Shown: positions 47,173-57,664 of the stretch, in pieces
How the letters are laid out: every line of letters starts with the position of its first letter
Position numbering within the stretch: position 1 is the stretch's first letter
From: Kingdonia uniflora
Lineage: Eukaryota > Streptophyta > Magnoliopsida > Ranunculales > Circaeasteraceae
Assembly (NCBI GenBank): GCA_014058105.1
Contig: JACGCM010002086.1
Location: 620,001-684,000, forward strand
DNA length: 64,000 nucleotides
Reading direction: 5' to 3'
Translations under genes and position numbers: made by a program
Notes under the pieces: model-generated
Told to the model about the DNA's origin: nothing
The model's database searches: none
Seen by the model: the letters and a program-made list of their open reading frames with translations, nothing else

Positions 47173-49810
47173 ATGGATGAAACAACATTGTCAGATTTGC
47201 AAGTGAAAAGTGAATCAGATAGAAAATCGTGTTATGCTTTATCAAGTACTAATGGGATATTCGGGGAACACTCCCCGTTGGAATACTCTCTTCCTCTTTT
47301 TATGATGCAAATAATGATCATCCTTGGTACCACTCATTTTTTTGCATTCATCTTCAAACCTCTACGCCAACCACGAGTCTTCGCTGAACTCATTGTAAGT
47401 TTGTTCCTCCAATCATCAAATTAAAATAATACAACTTGATGTAGTAGCCATTTTATCGCAACAAATGCAACCTTACGCTTTTCTAATGTGTATAATTGTC
47501 GACAGGCAGGTTTTGTATTAGGTCCATCAGTACTAGGCCAGAGCACTTATTTTTCAAGAGCATTATTCCCTGAGTGGAATAAAATGGTGTTTGAAACGTT
47601 GTCGAACGTGGGGCTCTTATTTTTCTTGTTCTTAGTTGGCCTAGAAATGGACATTGGGGAGATTAAACAAACTGGTCGAAAGGCGATATTCGTCGCGGTT
47701 GTTGGTATGATTCCACCACTCCTTATTGGAACAATCACAACCTTTTTGTTCCGTAAGTTCGTATCTGGAGACGAAATTAAGCAATTTTCTTTTGCGATTT
47801 TTATGGGTTTGGAAGTCTATACAACATCCTTCCCCACTCTTGCACGGATACTTGCTGAGCTAAAGTTACTCAACACAGAGCTAGGAAGGATATCCATGTC
47901 GGCCGCCATGTTAAATGACATGTGTGCGTGGATCCTACTAATCCTAGGCATAGCAATTCCCGATGATAGTAACAAGGGCATGTCATCCCTTTTTTTGATC
48001 CTAGCTAGCTTTGTTTTCGTGATGTTCTTGATCTACGCAGTACGTCCTGGCATTCAGTGGATGATACGCCACACTCCAAATGGAGAGAGCGTCAATGACT
48101 TCTGCATATGCCTTATCCTCACAGGGGTGATGGTTTGCGGATTTATTACAGAGGCCATCGGAAGTCACTCTATCTTTGGTGCATTTGCCTTTGGACTAAT
48201 TATACCCAACGGTCCCCTTGCAACAATGCTGATAGAGAGGCTTGATGATTTTGTGACAACACTGTTGCTCCCTCTTTACTTTGCAAAAACCGGACTCAGA
48301 ACTGATATTACACAACTCAACTATCTACATGCCCTCGTATACATATTTATTATGCTTTTGGCTAGCGTGGGCAGGGACATCGGCACACTCCTTATCACCC
48401 GCTTTTACAATATGCCTTTTTCCGAAGGCTGTACTCTTGCGACACTCTTGCACTCTAAAGGTCTCATTGGGGCGATTGTAATCAATGTGGGGTGGGATCA
48501 GAAGGTAATTATCAACAGTTAACTAGTTTGTTAGTTGTAGACTTTCTCACCAAAGCTTGACTAACAAAAAAGATTAAAATCTGCAGGTTTTGGATGTGAA
48601 TGCATATACAGTCATGATGATTGCGGCAACGTTGACGACAGGATTGGTCGTGCCTGGTGTCCTGCTCATCTATAAGCCTCCAAGGAGACTCGTAAGCTAT
48701 AGGAAAACAATTCAAAACTCGAAACATGATGTGAAACTACGGATATTGGCGTGCATCCACACTCTTCGAAATGTACCAACTATCATCAACCTCTTAGAGA
48801 TCTCCAACCCAACTAAGACGTCCCCCATCACCGTCTATGCACTCCAATTAGTAGAACTTACAGGTCGTGCGGCTCGTGCCTCTGCCATGCTTATCGTTCA
48901 TCACAAGGTTGCACCTGCCACCAATAGGACGCAAGCCCAATCCCAGAACATAATCAATGCCTTTGAGAAATTTGAAATAGACGTCAAAGAAGTCTCAGTT
49001 AAACCCCTCACTGCCATATCCCCTTATTCCACCATGCATAAGGATATATGCAACCTTGCGGAAGATAAACATATAACCTTCATTATCCTACCCTTTCATA
49101 AGCAACCGACTGCAGATGGCGATATGGAGGCTACGAACCCTATCTTTCGTACTCTGAACGAAAATGTGTTGGCCAATGCCCCTTGCTCTGTTGGAATACT
49201 AGTTGATCGGGGTATTGGCACACCATATCAAACTACCTCACACCATATTGCCATGCTTTTCTTTGGAGGTCCCGACGACAGGGAAGCATTATCTTATGCA
49301 TGGAGAATGGCAGAGGACAACAAAATCAAGTTGACTGTTTTCCGGTACCTTCAAGAGGTCGAATCGAGAACAATGGAATATGATCCCAACCCCATTCGTG
49401 ATGACAGAATCCTTACGGATAGAGAGAAAGAGAAACAACTTGATGACGAGTACATTATTGAATTTAAACTGAAGATGTTGAGCAACAAGGAGAAAGTTTT
49501 GTATAAGGAGAAGGTGGTAAGTAATGCGGTGGAGACAGTTGCATCCGTTCGATCCGTGGACAACACCTACGACTTCTTCATAGTTGGAAAGGGGAGAGGG
49601 ATTGAAAACCCACTCACTGCAGGAATAACCGATTGGAGTGAGTGCCCAGAGTTGGGCGGAATAGGAGATTTGTTGGCGTCATCAGACTCTTTGGCAACAG
49701 TATCGGTGCTAGTAGTGCAACAATATCTTGGTCCAGAAATAGATGAAGGAGGCGGGGAAGGAATACCTGACAGCCAAGAACAACAATATCCAAAGAAATG
49801 GTTATGGTAG
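47173..49810 (+). CDS. CHX-type cation/H+ exchanger, copy C
   Basis: Exons 47173-47394, 47506-48504 and 48587-49810, all phase 0, 814 residues. It is very close to copy B through the transporter domain and most of the soluble domain. Between about 49335 and 49500 it instead matches copy A (VESRTMEYDPNPIRDDRIL, KLKMLSNKEKV). In the transporter, B's MGVAVSTTSFP is MGLEVYTTSFP here, putting a Glu and a Tyr in a normally small, hydrophobic segment. LNDMCAWILL is kept. The segment AARASAML carries an extra three-residue duplication (GRAARAS against GRAS). The C-terminus is shorter (EQQYPKKWLW). Expression and activity are unknown. Confidence 0.9.
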
Positions 49811-50454
49811 TAGCATTCGATGCATTTGTTAAATCGTGTTTCAGTTTTGTTACGATGTAGCATTTGTTGCAATATTCCGTAGATTTCAGAAGTTAAGAGT
49901 ACCCCTTCATCTCAAAACAAAAATATGAAAATTTGTTAAATCGTGTTTCAGCTTTGTTACGATCTTGCATTGTGAAGTTTTAAAATGCTCTTACAACTCA
50001 TGTGGATTTCAAACAAAATGCATATTGTAAAACACATGCTATAAATTAAGTAAAATCAGTGATGAAGAAGAGTTACCTAGGAAGAAAGAAGAGTTCGAAG
50101 AGAGGAGGCTTCAAATGAAAGACAAATTACAAAACCTTGACATTCACATATCTATGCACTAAAGAAGAAGAACAAATTAATTGGCCCGCCGTAAGTTCTG
50201 CAATTTGCATTAAAGGGTCATCTAAACATGTACTGCAATATTTTGGTCATACTGAAACATTCCGTTATCATGCCAACGGTACAATGCAACAATTTGCAGA
50301 AAGCACTAGAAATATTCTCCCGAAAAAATTGATGGAAATGAGTAAACTCGTACATGTAGTCTTCAGGGACATCTAATAATCATGAACTTCATAAGAAGAG
50401 AAGAGCAGGCTCTTTACATGTTTACTGCAAGCATATTTAGTGAAAATAGGCTCT
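49811..50454. other. 3' flank of CHX copy C and spacer
   Basis: GTTAAATCGTGTTTCAG-TTTGTTACGAT occurs twice (49828 and 49936) in the 3' flank. The 79-codon plus frame at 50137-50376 has no recognised domain, and I do not call it a gene. Confidence 0.4.
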
Positions 50455-50784
50455 CTATATGATTGCATTCGAGAGGCACAATTTAGAAAATTTGGGGTCT
50501 GATATTTCGGTACACCAATTCTTGCAAACAGATTTAAAACGAAGTAAAGATATAACAGGGAGTCTAAAGAGAATGTTTACCACAATCTCTATTGGGATAT
50601 CGGTCTTACTTTCTTTATCAACATCATGAAACCGATCCACTGTTGAACTCGTAGTAGAGAATCTTTGCCAGAGCCTGGAGAATTGGTATTTAGGAAAGTG
50701 CAGGTCCCCTAGTATAGAAAACCAATATATCCATATCAACTTGAACCAACCGAGGAAGAAACGAAGAAGGAAGATATCAGCCAT
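50455..50784 (-). pseudogene. Truncated F-box fragment
   Basis: A 109-codon frame whose last third reads IPIEIVVNILFRLPVISLLR followed by FKSVCKNWCTEI, a clear F-box motif that would bind SKP1. The frame stops right after the motif (KFSKLCLSNAII), and the C-terminal substrate domain (FBA or Kelch) is missing downstream. Its N-terminal part is unusual, with several Trp and Phe residues and no known domain. It lies next to the full F-box gene on the same strand and may be a partial duplicate. It could still encode a short protein. Confidence 0.65.
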
Positions 50785-51487
50785 TGCTAGTGCTTTTAGG
50801 GTTTATTGTGGGAAGAAGGAAGAAGAGATGTGAGGCTGCAGTTTCTACTCTTAATTATATGGGTAAGAGAGTTGTATTTCTACTAGGATTCCAAAAGCAA
50901 ATACACTATGTTGCCAACCTTGGACAAAAATCCTAAAAACTAGTCAGTTTGGAAGGAACTAATAGAAGAATCCTATAATGGGATTGAAGTTTGGCACTCT
51001 AGTTCACACCAATGTTCCCATCGCTCGTGAGGGGAAAAGAGGAAAAAAATATTCAGTGCCTAATTTAAATCTCTCGATGCGATGCAGATGCACCCGGGGT
51101 TTTGGTAATTAACATCAGATAAATAAACACAAAAACCGTTACAAGAATCTGCAACTACATGTTTTAGAGGTAAAAATCTCAAAATGTGATGCTAGGCTTC
51201 GTTTATAGAGACTAATTACCTCCCCCCTTCGCTTGGATAGAGGGTTGATTTATTATAGCTATGCGGATCAAAACAGCAACAAATATGAATCAAATACACG
51301 AGAAAATCAAGTCGAAACATTATATAAAGGGGAAAATGCAATGATTTTATCAATAAACAGAAGACAAGGACTCAAACGCATGAGTCTGATATGAAATATA
51401 TGTAAATTACGTAAGGTTAAAGAAAAAATGAGCAAAAAAGTTCCAATAATTACTTAACAACATAAGCTAGAAGCAAATCTTTATTAT
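50785..51487. other. Intergenic between the two F-box loci
   Basis: No recognisable coding or transposon sequence. Confidence 0.4.
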
Positions 51488-52717
51488 TTATATACGTCGA
51501 CTTACAATCATATCTAGTGACACGATGCTCTCCACGTGATTGATTGCATCAAAATTCCAGTAATCACGAAGTTTATAGCTTCTACCATTGCAGTGAATGT
51601 TCTCCGATCGAACACGCCCTGTCATAGGGTTATAACAGATAACTTTATCTATCTCATACGCCATAATAATTTCATCCTTCTTCCAAAGACAAAGAGGTCT
51701 AAAAATACAAGGGTTAAACTTCTTCACAACCCATGGAATGTTGTAAACTTTAGTCCAAGAACGCTTTACGTTATACTCCTTCATAACCCATACTTCAGTA
51801 CCCATCTTAGAACCGAAGTTGAATATTGATAAACATCCTCCAAGCACACCAAGGGACGGTTTTTTCTCCTCTAGACAGATATCATCAGGATATGGTATTA
51901 CTTTGAAACCTTCATCACCAAGATCAAAAGAAACAATAGTTATTGGTTTTGTTTGATTCGTAGTTGTAACGATCCAATGGAAAACTCCGTTTACTAATAC
52001 CGTTAATGGCTTTGGTAGTACTGATATCCATGGGTGGAATGGAACACGACACATTATGTTGGACTCAATCATATGTATCCGTCTCCATGAATCTGTGCCT
52101 AATGTGTGCATCTCAGCGTAGAGTAAATACGTAACTACAACAACTTTGCATTCTCTTGTACTAGGATGAATTCCAAATCCAATCCAACCGACAGACTTAA
52201 GGGAGAACGGTAATGTGGGAAGCTCCATGGATTCTTTGGTTACGGGATTATAAACGTATAAAGTACGAATTTCTACCTTCTTATTTAACATAAACACACA
52301 TAAGAATCCATGACAAGAGCTTACCACTTTATACTCTTGATAACTAGCATGACCCTTAATTGAGATATCCATTTTTTTTGCCTCATCGAAAGCACAAGAA
52401 GACTCTACGTGAACCAACGCTCTTCCAAAATTGAAAATAAGACCACGGGCACCCTTAGAGAAGTGCAATTTAACAAAGGGAGCCCCGTTTATTGTTGAAT
52501 ACCATGACTTAGAAACACATTTGAAACGGAGGAGAGAATTGGTCGGTAACTTCAATAGAATCTCCGTTATTTGGTCTATTAACATATCGATCTTTCGCTC
52601 TTCTTTTCCTTCAGTTTTTCTTTTACTCATTCGATCTTTCTCCGAATAGTAAAAAAGATCAGCTAGCGTTAAGGTTTTGGAATAAGGAAGAATAGAACTC
52701 ATAGAGGAATCAACCAT
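51488..52717 (-). CDS. F-box protein with FBA (F-box associated) domain
   Basis: A single-exon gene of 409 residues. The F-box (about 46-85; DQITEILLKLPTNSLLRFKC, then VSKSWYSTI) binds SKP1 in SCF ubiquitin ligases. The following region has the FBA pattern: VVSSCHGFLCVF (about 122), LYVYNPVTKESMELP (about 147), FGIHPSTRECKVV (about 178), VNGVFHWIV (about 255), IVSFDLGDEGFKVIPYP (about 275), then WVMKEYNVKRSWTKVYNI (about 322). This domain selects the protein to be ubiquitinated. The target cannot be told from the sequence. The N-terminal leader before the F-box is longer than usual and basic (SKRKTEGKEERK). The ATG at 52717 was chosen as the first in frame; the Met at about 30 is an alternative. 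Confidence 0.9.
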   Translation of the reverse strand: MVDSSMSSILPYSKTLTLADLFYYSEKDRMSKRKTEGKEERKIDMLIDQITEILLKLPTNSLLRFKCVSKSWYSTINGAPFVKLHFSKGARGLIFNFGRALVHVESSCAFDEAKKMDISIKGHASYQEYKVVSSCHGFLCVFMLNKKVEIRTLYVYNPVTKESMELPTLPFSLKSVGWIGFGIHPSTRECKVVVVTYLLYAEMHTLGTDSWRRIHMIESNIMCRVPFHPWISVLPKPLTVLVNGVFHWIVTTTNQTKPITIVSFDLGDEGFKVIPYPDDICLEEKKPSLGVLGGCLSIFNFGSKMGTEVWVMKEYNVKRSWTKVYNIPWVVKKFNPCIFRPLCLWKKDEIIMAYEIDKVICYNPMTGRVRSENIHCNGRSYKLRDYWNFDAINHVESIVSLDMIVSRRI

Positions 52718-52786
52718 TGTAAAAGAAGGGATTGCGAATTTGAGAGCAAAACAAATAAGAATAAGATAAATTGTTTCGATTGATTT

Positions 52787-52794
52787 CTATATAG
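52787..52794 (-). promoter_or_regulatory. TATA box of the F-box gene
   Basis: CTATATAG lies 70 bases upstream of the start codon at 52717, on the minus strand. Confidence 0.45.
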
Positions 52795-52946
52795 TGATGA
52801 TAGGGTTAAGTTAACATATATTTCTACTTCAATTAGGATTCAACTCCTACTATACTTCAATTAGGCCATATTTACGTACTAAGTTTTGATTGAAAAACCA
52901 TTTTTAGTTGCCTCCAAGATCTTAATGACTACATAATGCCATCTAA

Positions 52947-53250
52947 GAGCATCCACAACAGCTAATTCTGACGTGGCAAGGTGGATTTCAAAATCCACCC
53001 TCATCTCTATAAATTCACCTCCCAGCAGCTAGATTAATATCCCACGTGTCCACCCATTTTCCAATTTGAGGGTGAAGAACTACGCGTTGGGTAATAGACG
53101 CTCCAGATGGAGATACGCGATCAGATCTTATGTTTTTGATTATGTCGCACACTTCTGAACTGCGCGCGTTGATTTCGATATCAACTGCTGTGAGTGGATT
53201 AAATTCACCCAGATTTTGGACAAACATCCATGCGCTAGTGTTGGGATGCA
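52947..53250. mobile_element. MITE family G, copy 1
   Basis: It begins GAGCATCCACAACAGCTA and ends CTAGTGTTGGGATGC, roughly inverted. Internally it has GTGGATTTCAAAATCCACC, CCCAGCAGCTAG and TTCTGAACTGCGCG, all shared with the elements at 56710 and 57665. It is non-autonomous. Confidence 0.65.
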
Positions 53251-53926
53251 AGAATTGAAAAGACTACGCAATGAATATAAACCCAATGAATTGTATCAGT
53301 CACAAAAAAGGAATAATTGTGATTTGGTAGCTTCTTCTGAATAACAACATGTTCCCTTGAAATTATAAAAAGGCCTTTAGACACGCGTATTGTTCCTTGG
53401 TCAATGTGGCCTCTCCACTGCGTTATTTGCAGTTGTAGCTGAGCACAATGGTCAGATGACCAGTCTTATCACCACTTTGTTTACTCTATGCATGTATGGT
53501 CTTGTCATAGCCTTTTTTTGTTGTTGTTGTTGTGAACAATCAAATTTGGCACAATGGTCAGGAATATATTTCTGACCATAAACACTTCTGGTGATTCAGA
53601 AATGGGTGACTAGTGGATTAGCTAAAGCTTCTTAGTTACATAATAAATCTAACCGTAAGCAATTGGTGAATCCTTTTGAAAAAAAAACTAATACGCAAAT
53701 ATTTATTGTGCAACAAGGGAAGTCATTAGGACATCCACCGGAGACTACCTATAAATTTCGCTAGTTGTGTGAGGTCGTGTCTGAGAATTTATTGGGAGAT
53801 CTAAAAAAGAGCAGTTTTTTATTATTTCAAAACACTTTTCACCTGTTAATTGTGGGTGGAAAAGACTTTCCAGGTGAGCAATTTGAGAAAAAGTTCCGTC
53901 CAAGTGCTTAGGACCTAGAATCGTCC
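53251..53926. other. Intergenic, no gene seen
   Basis: The 61-codon plus frame 53390-53575 has no domain. No structure was recognised. Confidence 0.4.
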
Positions 53927-53929
53927 TAA

Positions 53930-54308
53930 GAGCATCTCTTAAAATATCTCACTACCGAATCCAAGGTGCCACATAATATTTTTGACCTCCAACAGTGATA
54001 CAATGATTTGGATTTGAGTCTCACAAGGTTGAGTCTTGGAATCCAAGACTCCTCTAAGGTGTTGGGCGCCCGATTAAAAAAGAATCGGGCTCCCAATTGT
54101 CGCCTAAGACTTGGGCGCCCAATTTATTTATTTATTTTAAAATTTAAATCGGACACCCAAGTCTTGGGCGCCCAATTTGGATTGAAGAAAAATAATATAA
54201 AAATATAAATAAAATAAGCGCTTAAGTGTTGAGCGCCTGCTAAAATATTCAAGTCAGGTACTGTTAGAGGAAATAGAGTCTCAATGACTTGCACTTTATG
54301 AGATGCTC
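53930..54308. mobile_element. GAGCATCTC-type MITE with TAA target duplication
   Basis: The left end GAGCATCTC and right end GAGATGCTC are inverted, flanked by TAA on both sides. The interior holds several TTGGGCGCCC palindromes (54062, about 54110 and 54165) and AATCGGGCTCCCAA, and can fold extensively. It is related to the element at 14016-14386. Confidence 0.72.
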
Positions 54309-55158
54309 TAAGCGACTTCTCCATTCGACATGTATCCATCTTAACTCATGCAGTTAACCTTAACCACAGTTAGGACCGATTTTTTTCTTGAGCTATTTGA
54401 CTATGTGGCTAGTTAATTTATCTCTCCTTCCTAGCTATGTTTGAGAAGAGAGAATGACTAAAGCTAAAAAAAACTACCCAAATCGAGTGTGTAAAAGCTA
54501 TTTTTAGCATTTTCGCCTCTCTAAAATAGCTTTTGTGGATGCTCTTGTACAAATCATAAAAGATGAGAAAGTATTTTAATGCGATGACAAGAAAAATGAT
54601 CAAAGTTACATACTTCCATGATGACCAAAATTCGAAGAAATATAAATCTCGCATTTTTTACATACACAATTTTAGATGAAAATCGCATACCGCAAGCTAT
54701 CATTTACCATAAGATTATTAATCTCCTCCATTCTAGCAAATTCATCCGATACCCATACTCCATGATCACCACCATGAGATTGAGGAGAAATACAAGATAT
54801 GAAAGAATGAGAAACTTTCATAAGATTCGAAAAAATCGAAACTTCCTGCCTTATTACGACTTCATTTTCATTGCCAAACATGTTCTCATCTGCCACCCGT
54901 GAACTCTTCTTTATGTTCTGAAGGTTTTTCTTCATGGTAAGTAGGTAACGCCACATTTCTGTCGATGGGGCTGAGATGGTTTGCTTAAACACAGGGTTTT
55001 ATAGTGATGCTAATACGACTTTTTTGGGCATTTCGAAAGAAAATTCTTATTTGTGGGGTCTTATATATACGTTTTACACATCAGAGCGACCTTGTCGACA
55101 AAGCCGCCCCTGTTTACCTGTTGTAGATACTTTATTTGATTACAGATTTGAGTGTAAA
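54309..55158. other. Non-coding stretch with a further MITE end
   Basis: At 54420-54550 a short foldback-like sequence ends TGTGGATGCTCTTG, like the right end of GAGCATCC MITEs. The remaining frames on both strands (54618-54992) lack recognisable domains. Confidence 0.35.
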
Positions 55159-55715
55159 CTAATGCGCTCCCCTTGATAAATATATATTTGTTTGATTGGT
55201 AAACCTTATATAAGAAGTCTTATCGCCTTGGAGTGTTCGTACAAGCCACGAGGGCGGCGGAATATCAATCCAAGTCATACAAAAATTGTCTCCCATGGGA
55301 TTAACAGCAATCTCATGGGCGACGGAGTTAGCACTTCGCGGCATAAAACTAATACGAACATTAACAAAATGTTTAAACATGTCTAAGCAGTCTTGTAAAA
55401 TTACCGTGATAGTCCAGGAGATAGCTGCGTCACCATTCTTGCAAAAGGAGTAAATAGCTTCAGCATCAGTTTCGATGATCATCCTCTGGCTTCCGCGTTC
55501 CTGTGCGCAGAAGATTTCACTCAGAACTGCTAATGCCTCGCCCTCTTCGCTAGAAGCGAATCGGCGAGAGAAAGCGCGGGCTGCACCAAAAACATTGTTA
55601 GAATCACGAAGAACTAAACCAATATGATTCAATACATTATCTTTACAGAATGAGGCATTCACATTTATATTTTCCCAGTCCAGTTCCGGAGGAACCCAGG
55701 AGGCCTTGATACGCT
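55159..55715 (-). mobile_element. LINE RNase H domain fragment
   Basis: On the minus strand, WVPPELDWENINVNASFCKD leads into GLVLRDSNNVFGAARAFSRR, then EGEALAVLSEIF, IETDAEAIYSFCKN and FVNVRISFMPRSANSVAHEI. These are the RNase-H-like (RVT_3) motifs of plant LINE ORF2. The frame is open over 167 codons, so it is fairly young or under some constraint. It is cut upstream at about 55713, where a LINE fragment in the opposite orientation begins. Confidence 0.72.
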
Positions 55716-56030
55716 TGAATGCCCCTTTACGCGTGCAGTATGGTTTGGCATAACCTTTGGGGGATTACTTCAGGAATTCTCACACCTTCCTATCGAGGAA
55801 TGGATTGAATTATGGATATCGCCTCCCCGTGAATGGCCTATAGATCGGAGCACTTGGACCCTCGTTGTGTTCTCGATGTATTGGCTCATTTGGAAAGCTC
55901 GTTGCGCCTGGGTTTTCAAGAACACTAAACAGGACCTTGATAAACCTAAAACTATAGTGGATCAAAAAACAAATCCTCTACCACTATGGGTTCTATGTTA
56001 TTTGGTCTAAAAGATTAACATTACAAGTAT
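55716..56030 (+). mobile_element. LINE zinc-knuckle (zf-RVT) fragment, inverted relative to its neighbour
   Basis: The plus strand reads ECPFTRAVWFGITFGGLLQE, then SPPREWPIDRSTWTLVVFSM, then YWLIWKARCAWVFKNTKQD. This is the part of LINE ORF2 between the zinc-knuckle and the RNase H domain. In an intact element it would precede the RNase H domain on the same strand. Here RNase H lies head to head with it. Confidence 0.68.
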
Positions 56031-56034
56031 TGGG

Positions 56035-56530
56035 TGTGAACTCGAACTAAGGATTGTCGAAGTCGTTTGAGCGACCTTTTTCCTACTCCTTGAAATTTTG
56101 GCTCAGGAGTCCATCTCGTTCGAACGAGTTGTTATGTTTCTGGGGCTGGAGACCAATTATCGCAAAGTCGTTTGAACTCGTTTGAACGAGCTTGGCGTAG
56201 GTTTACTTAAGATGTTATTATGAGTCGTTGAGTTTGCCTCAATATCCATTCTACTTGTATATTAAGTTCCCTACTATATAAAATGGGGACTTATGTTATT
56301 TTGTTAGCCATCTTGTGTGAGTTTAATCTTAGATAGACTAGGGTTTGAAGAGACTCCATTAAAAAAACTTGAAAAGCTTGAGAGATCATTGTAACCTATT
56401 TGATATCATAGTGAATTGTTCGTGCGTAGTGGTTTTTCGTCTGAAAGGGTTTTCCACTTCCCTCCTCCGGGAAAATCTTCGTGTCATTTATATTGTTCTT
56501 TATTGATTTACTACTTGAGTTAGCGATTTT
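56035..56530 (+). mobile_element. Solo Copia-type LTR, family T copy 2
   Basis: It begins TGTGAACTCG and matches 38901-39330 through GAGATCATTGTAACCTATTT and TATCATAGTGAATTGTTCG. It then continues with GTAGTGGTTTTTCGTC, GAAAGGGTTTTCCACTTCC and TCTTCGTGTCATTTATATTG, the usual 3' end of Copia LTRs. No internal retroelement genes follow. A TATATAAAATG box lies at 56274. TCGTTCGAACGAG palindromes occur in the first half. Confidence 0.7.
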
Positions 56531-56709
56531 CGACCTTAGGAAAGTTAAGATAATTCAATGGTTAGCAACTGTTAAGTACTAATCTTACCAATACCAAATA
56601 TTTCAAGTGTACTGGGGTATCGACCGAGATTAAAATTTATACGTAGGAAAGTTCACAGGAGCATGACCTAGGTATATCTTAATGATCTTTTCTTTTCAAC
56701 CAAAGACCT

Positions 56710-57052
56710 TAATAGCACCCACAACAGCTAGGTACACCCTGACGCGGCGGATGAATTTTCAAATCCACCCTCTTTTCCACCCAAATCGTCTCCCAGCAGC
56801 TAGGTGAATCTCCTACGTGGCATACAAAAAAATCACCTGTGGGTGGATTTGGGGTGAATTCACGTCGCGGGTTCAGAACCGCGCATTGGGTAATGGACGA
56901 TCCAGATTGAGCCACGTGGCAAGATCAATTTTTATTAGTTAATGTTATCCTGATTTCATTACTTTGGATGGATTGGATTCACCTTGACTGATGTGGAAAC
57001 TAGGTGGATGGATTCATTGGATTCACCCTTTGAACTGCTGTGGATGCTCTTA
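56710..57052. mobile_element. MITE family G, copy 2
   Basis: The ends are TAGCACCCACAACAGCTAGG and CTGCTGTGGATGCTCT, inverted. The flanks TTAA and TTAG fit a TTA/TAA duplication. The interior has CAAATCCACC, GGTGGATTTGGGGTGAATTC and GTTCAGAACCGCGCATTGGG. A 38-base block from the element (56928-56966, TTAGTTAATGTTATCCTGA) occurs again just downstream at about 57077. Confidence 0.7.
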
Positions 57053-57664
57053 GGGCTGTGAACATGCCTTAATTTCAATTAGTTAATGTTATCTTGATTT
57101 CATTACTTTACATCTATATGAATCTAGCTTGGTAAAAGTAGAATGCCAAAACACTTGAATTGTTAGTGCAGCACCAGACCAAATGATTATTTATGTCTCT
57201 GATGTTATCTCCATGATAATGCGTTAGTGCTTACAGCAATACTCTAAAAAAGTTGGAAAAATACCCGAAAACCGCCCCTGCTGGCTTAACCTCATATCCA
57301 TCTTGGACATTCATAAAATTCTTATAGCCACCATCGATATGCAGAGAGTGTAGAGGCGGATTTGCATCTCGGTATGAATCGAAGGTGCCCCAGTTTTAGA
57401 AGTTGTTGCTGCGAGTTTCAAAAAGTTCATGATAAGGATAGTGAGTATAGTTTTGGTCTATCAACTTAAAATGGAAGGTCAAGCCACTAATTATTTGATA
57501 AACATTTCAAACTTTACAGATGGAATTGCTTATACTTTAGTGATGGAGCTAACGCATTATTAGGCTTACATCAACGTCTTTCGGCTCTAAGTCAAATCAT
57601 TCAAAAAGCAACTTAAAAAAATCTGCAACCCAACCCAAGGTTAATCAAGTGTTTGCAAAATAGG

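Noticed and set aside
50137..50376. Small plus-strand protein gene
   Set aside because: 79 codons without recognisable motif, promoter or homologue known to me. Chance is the simpler explanation.
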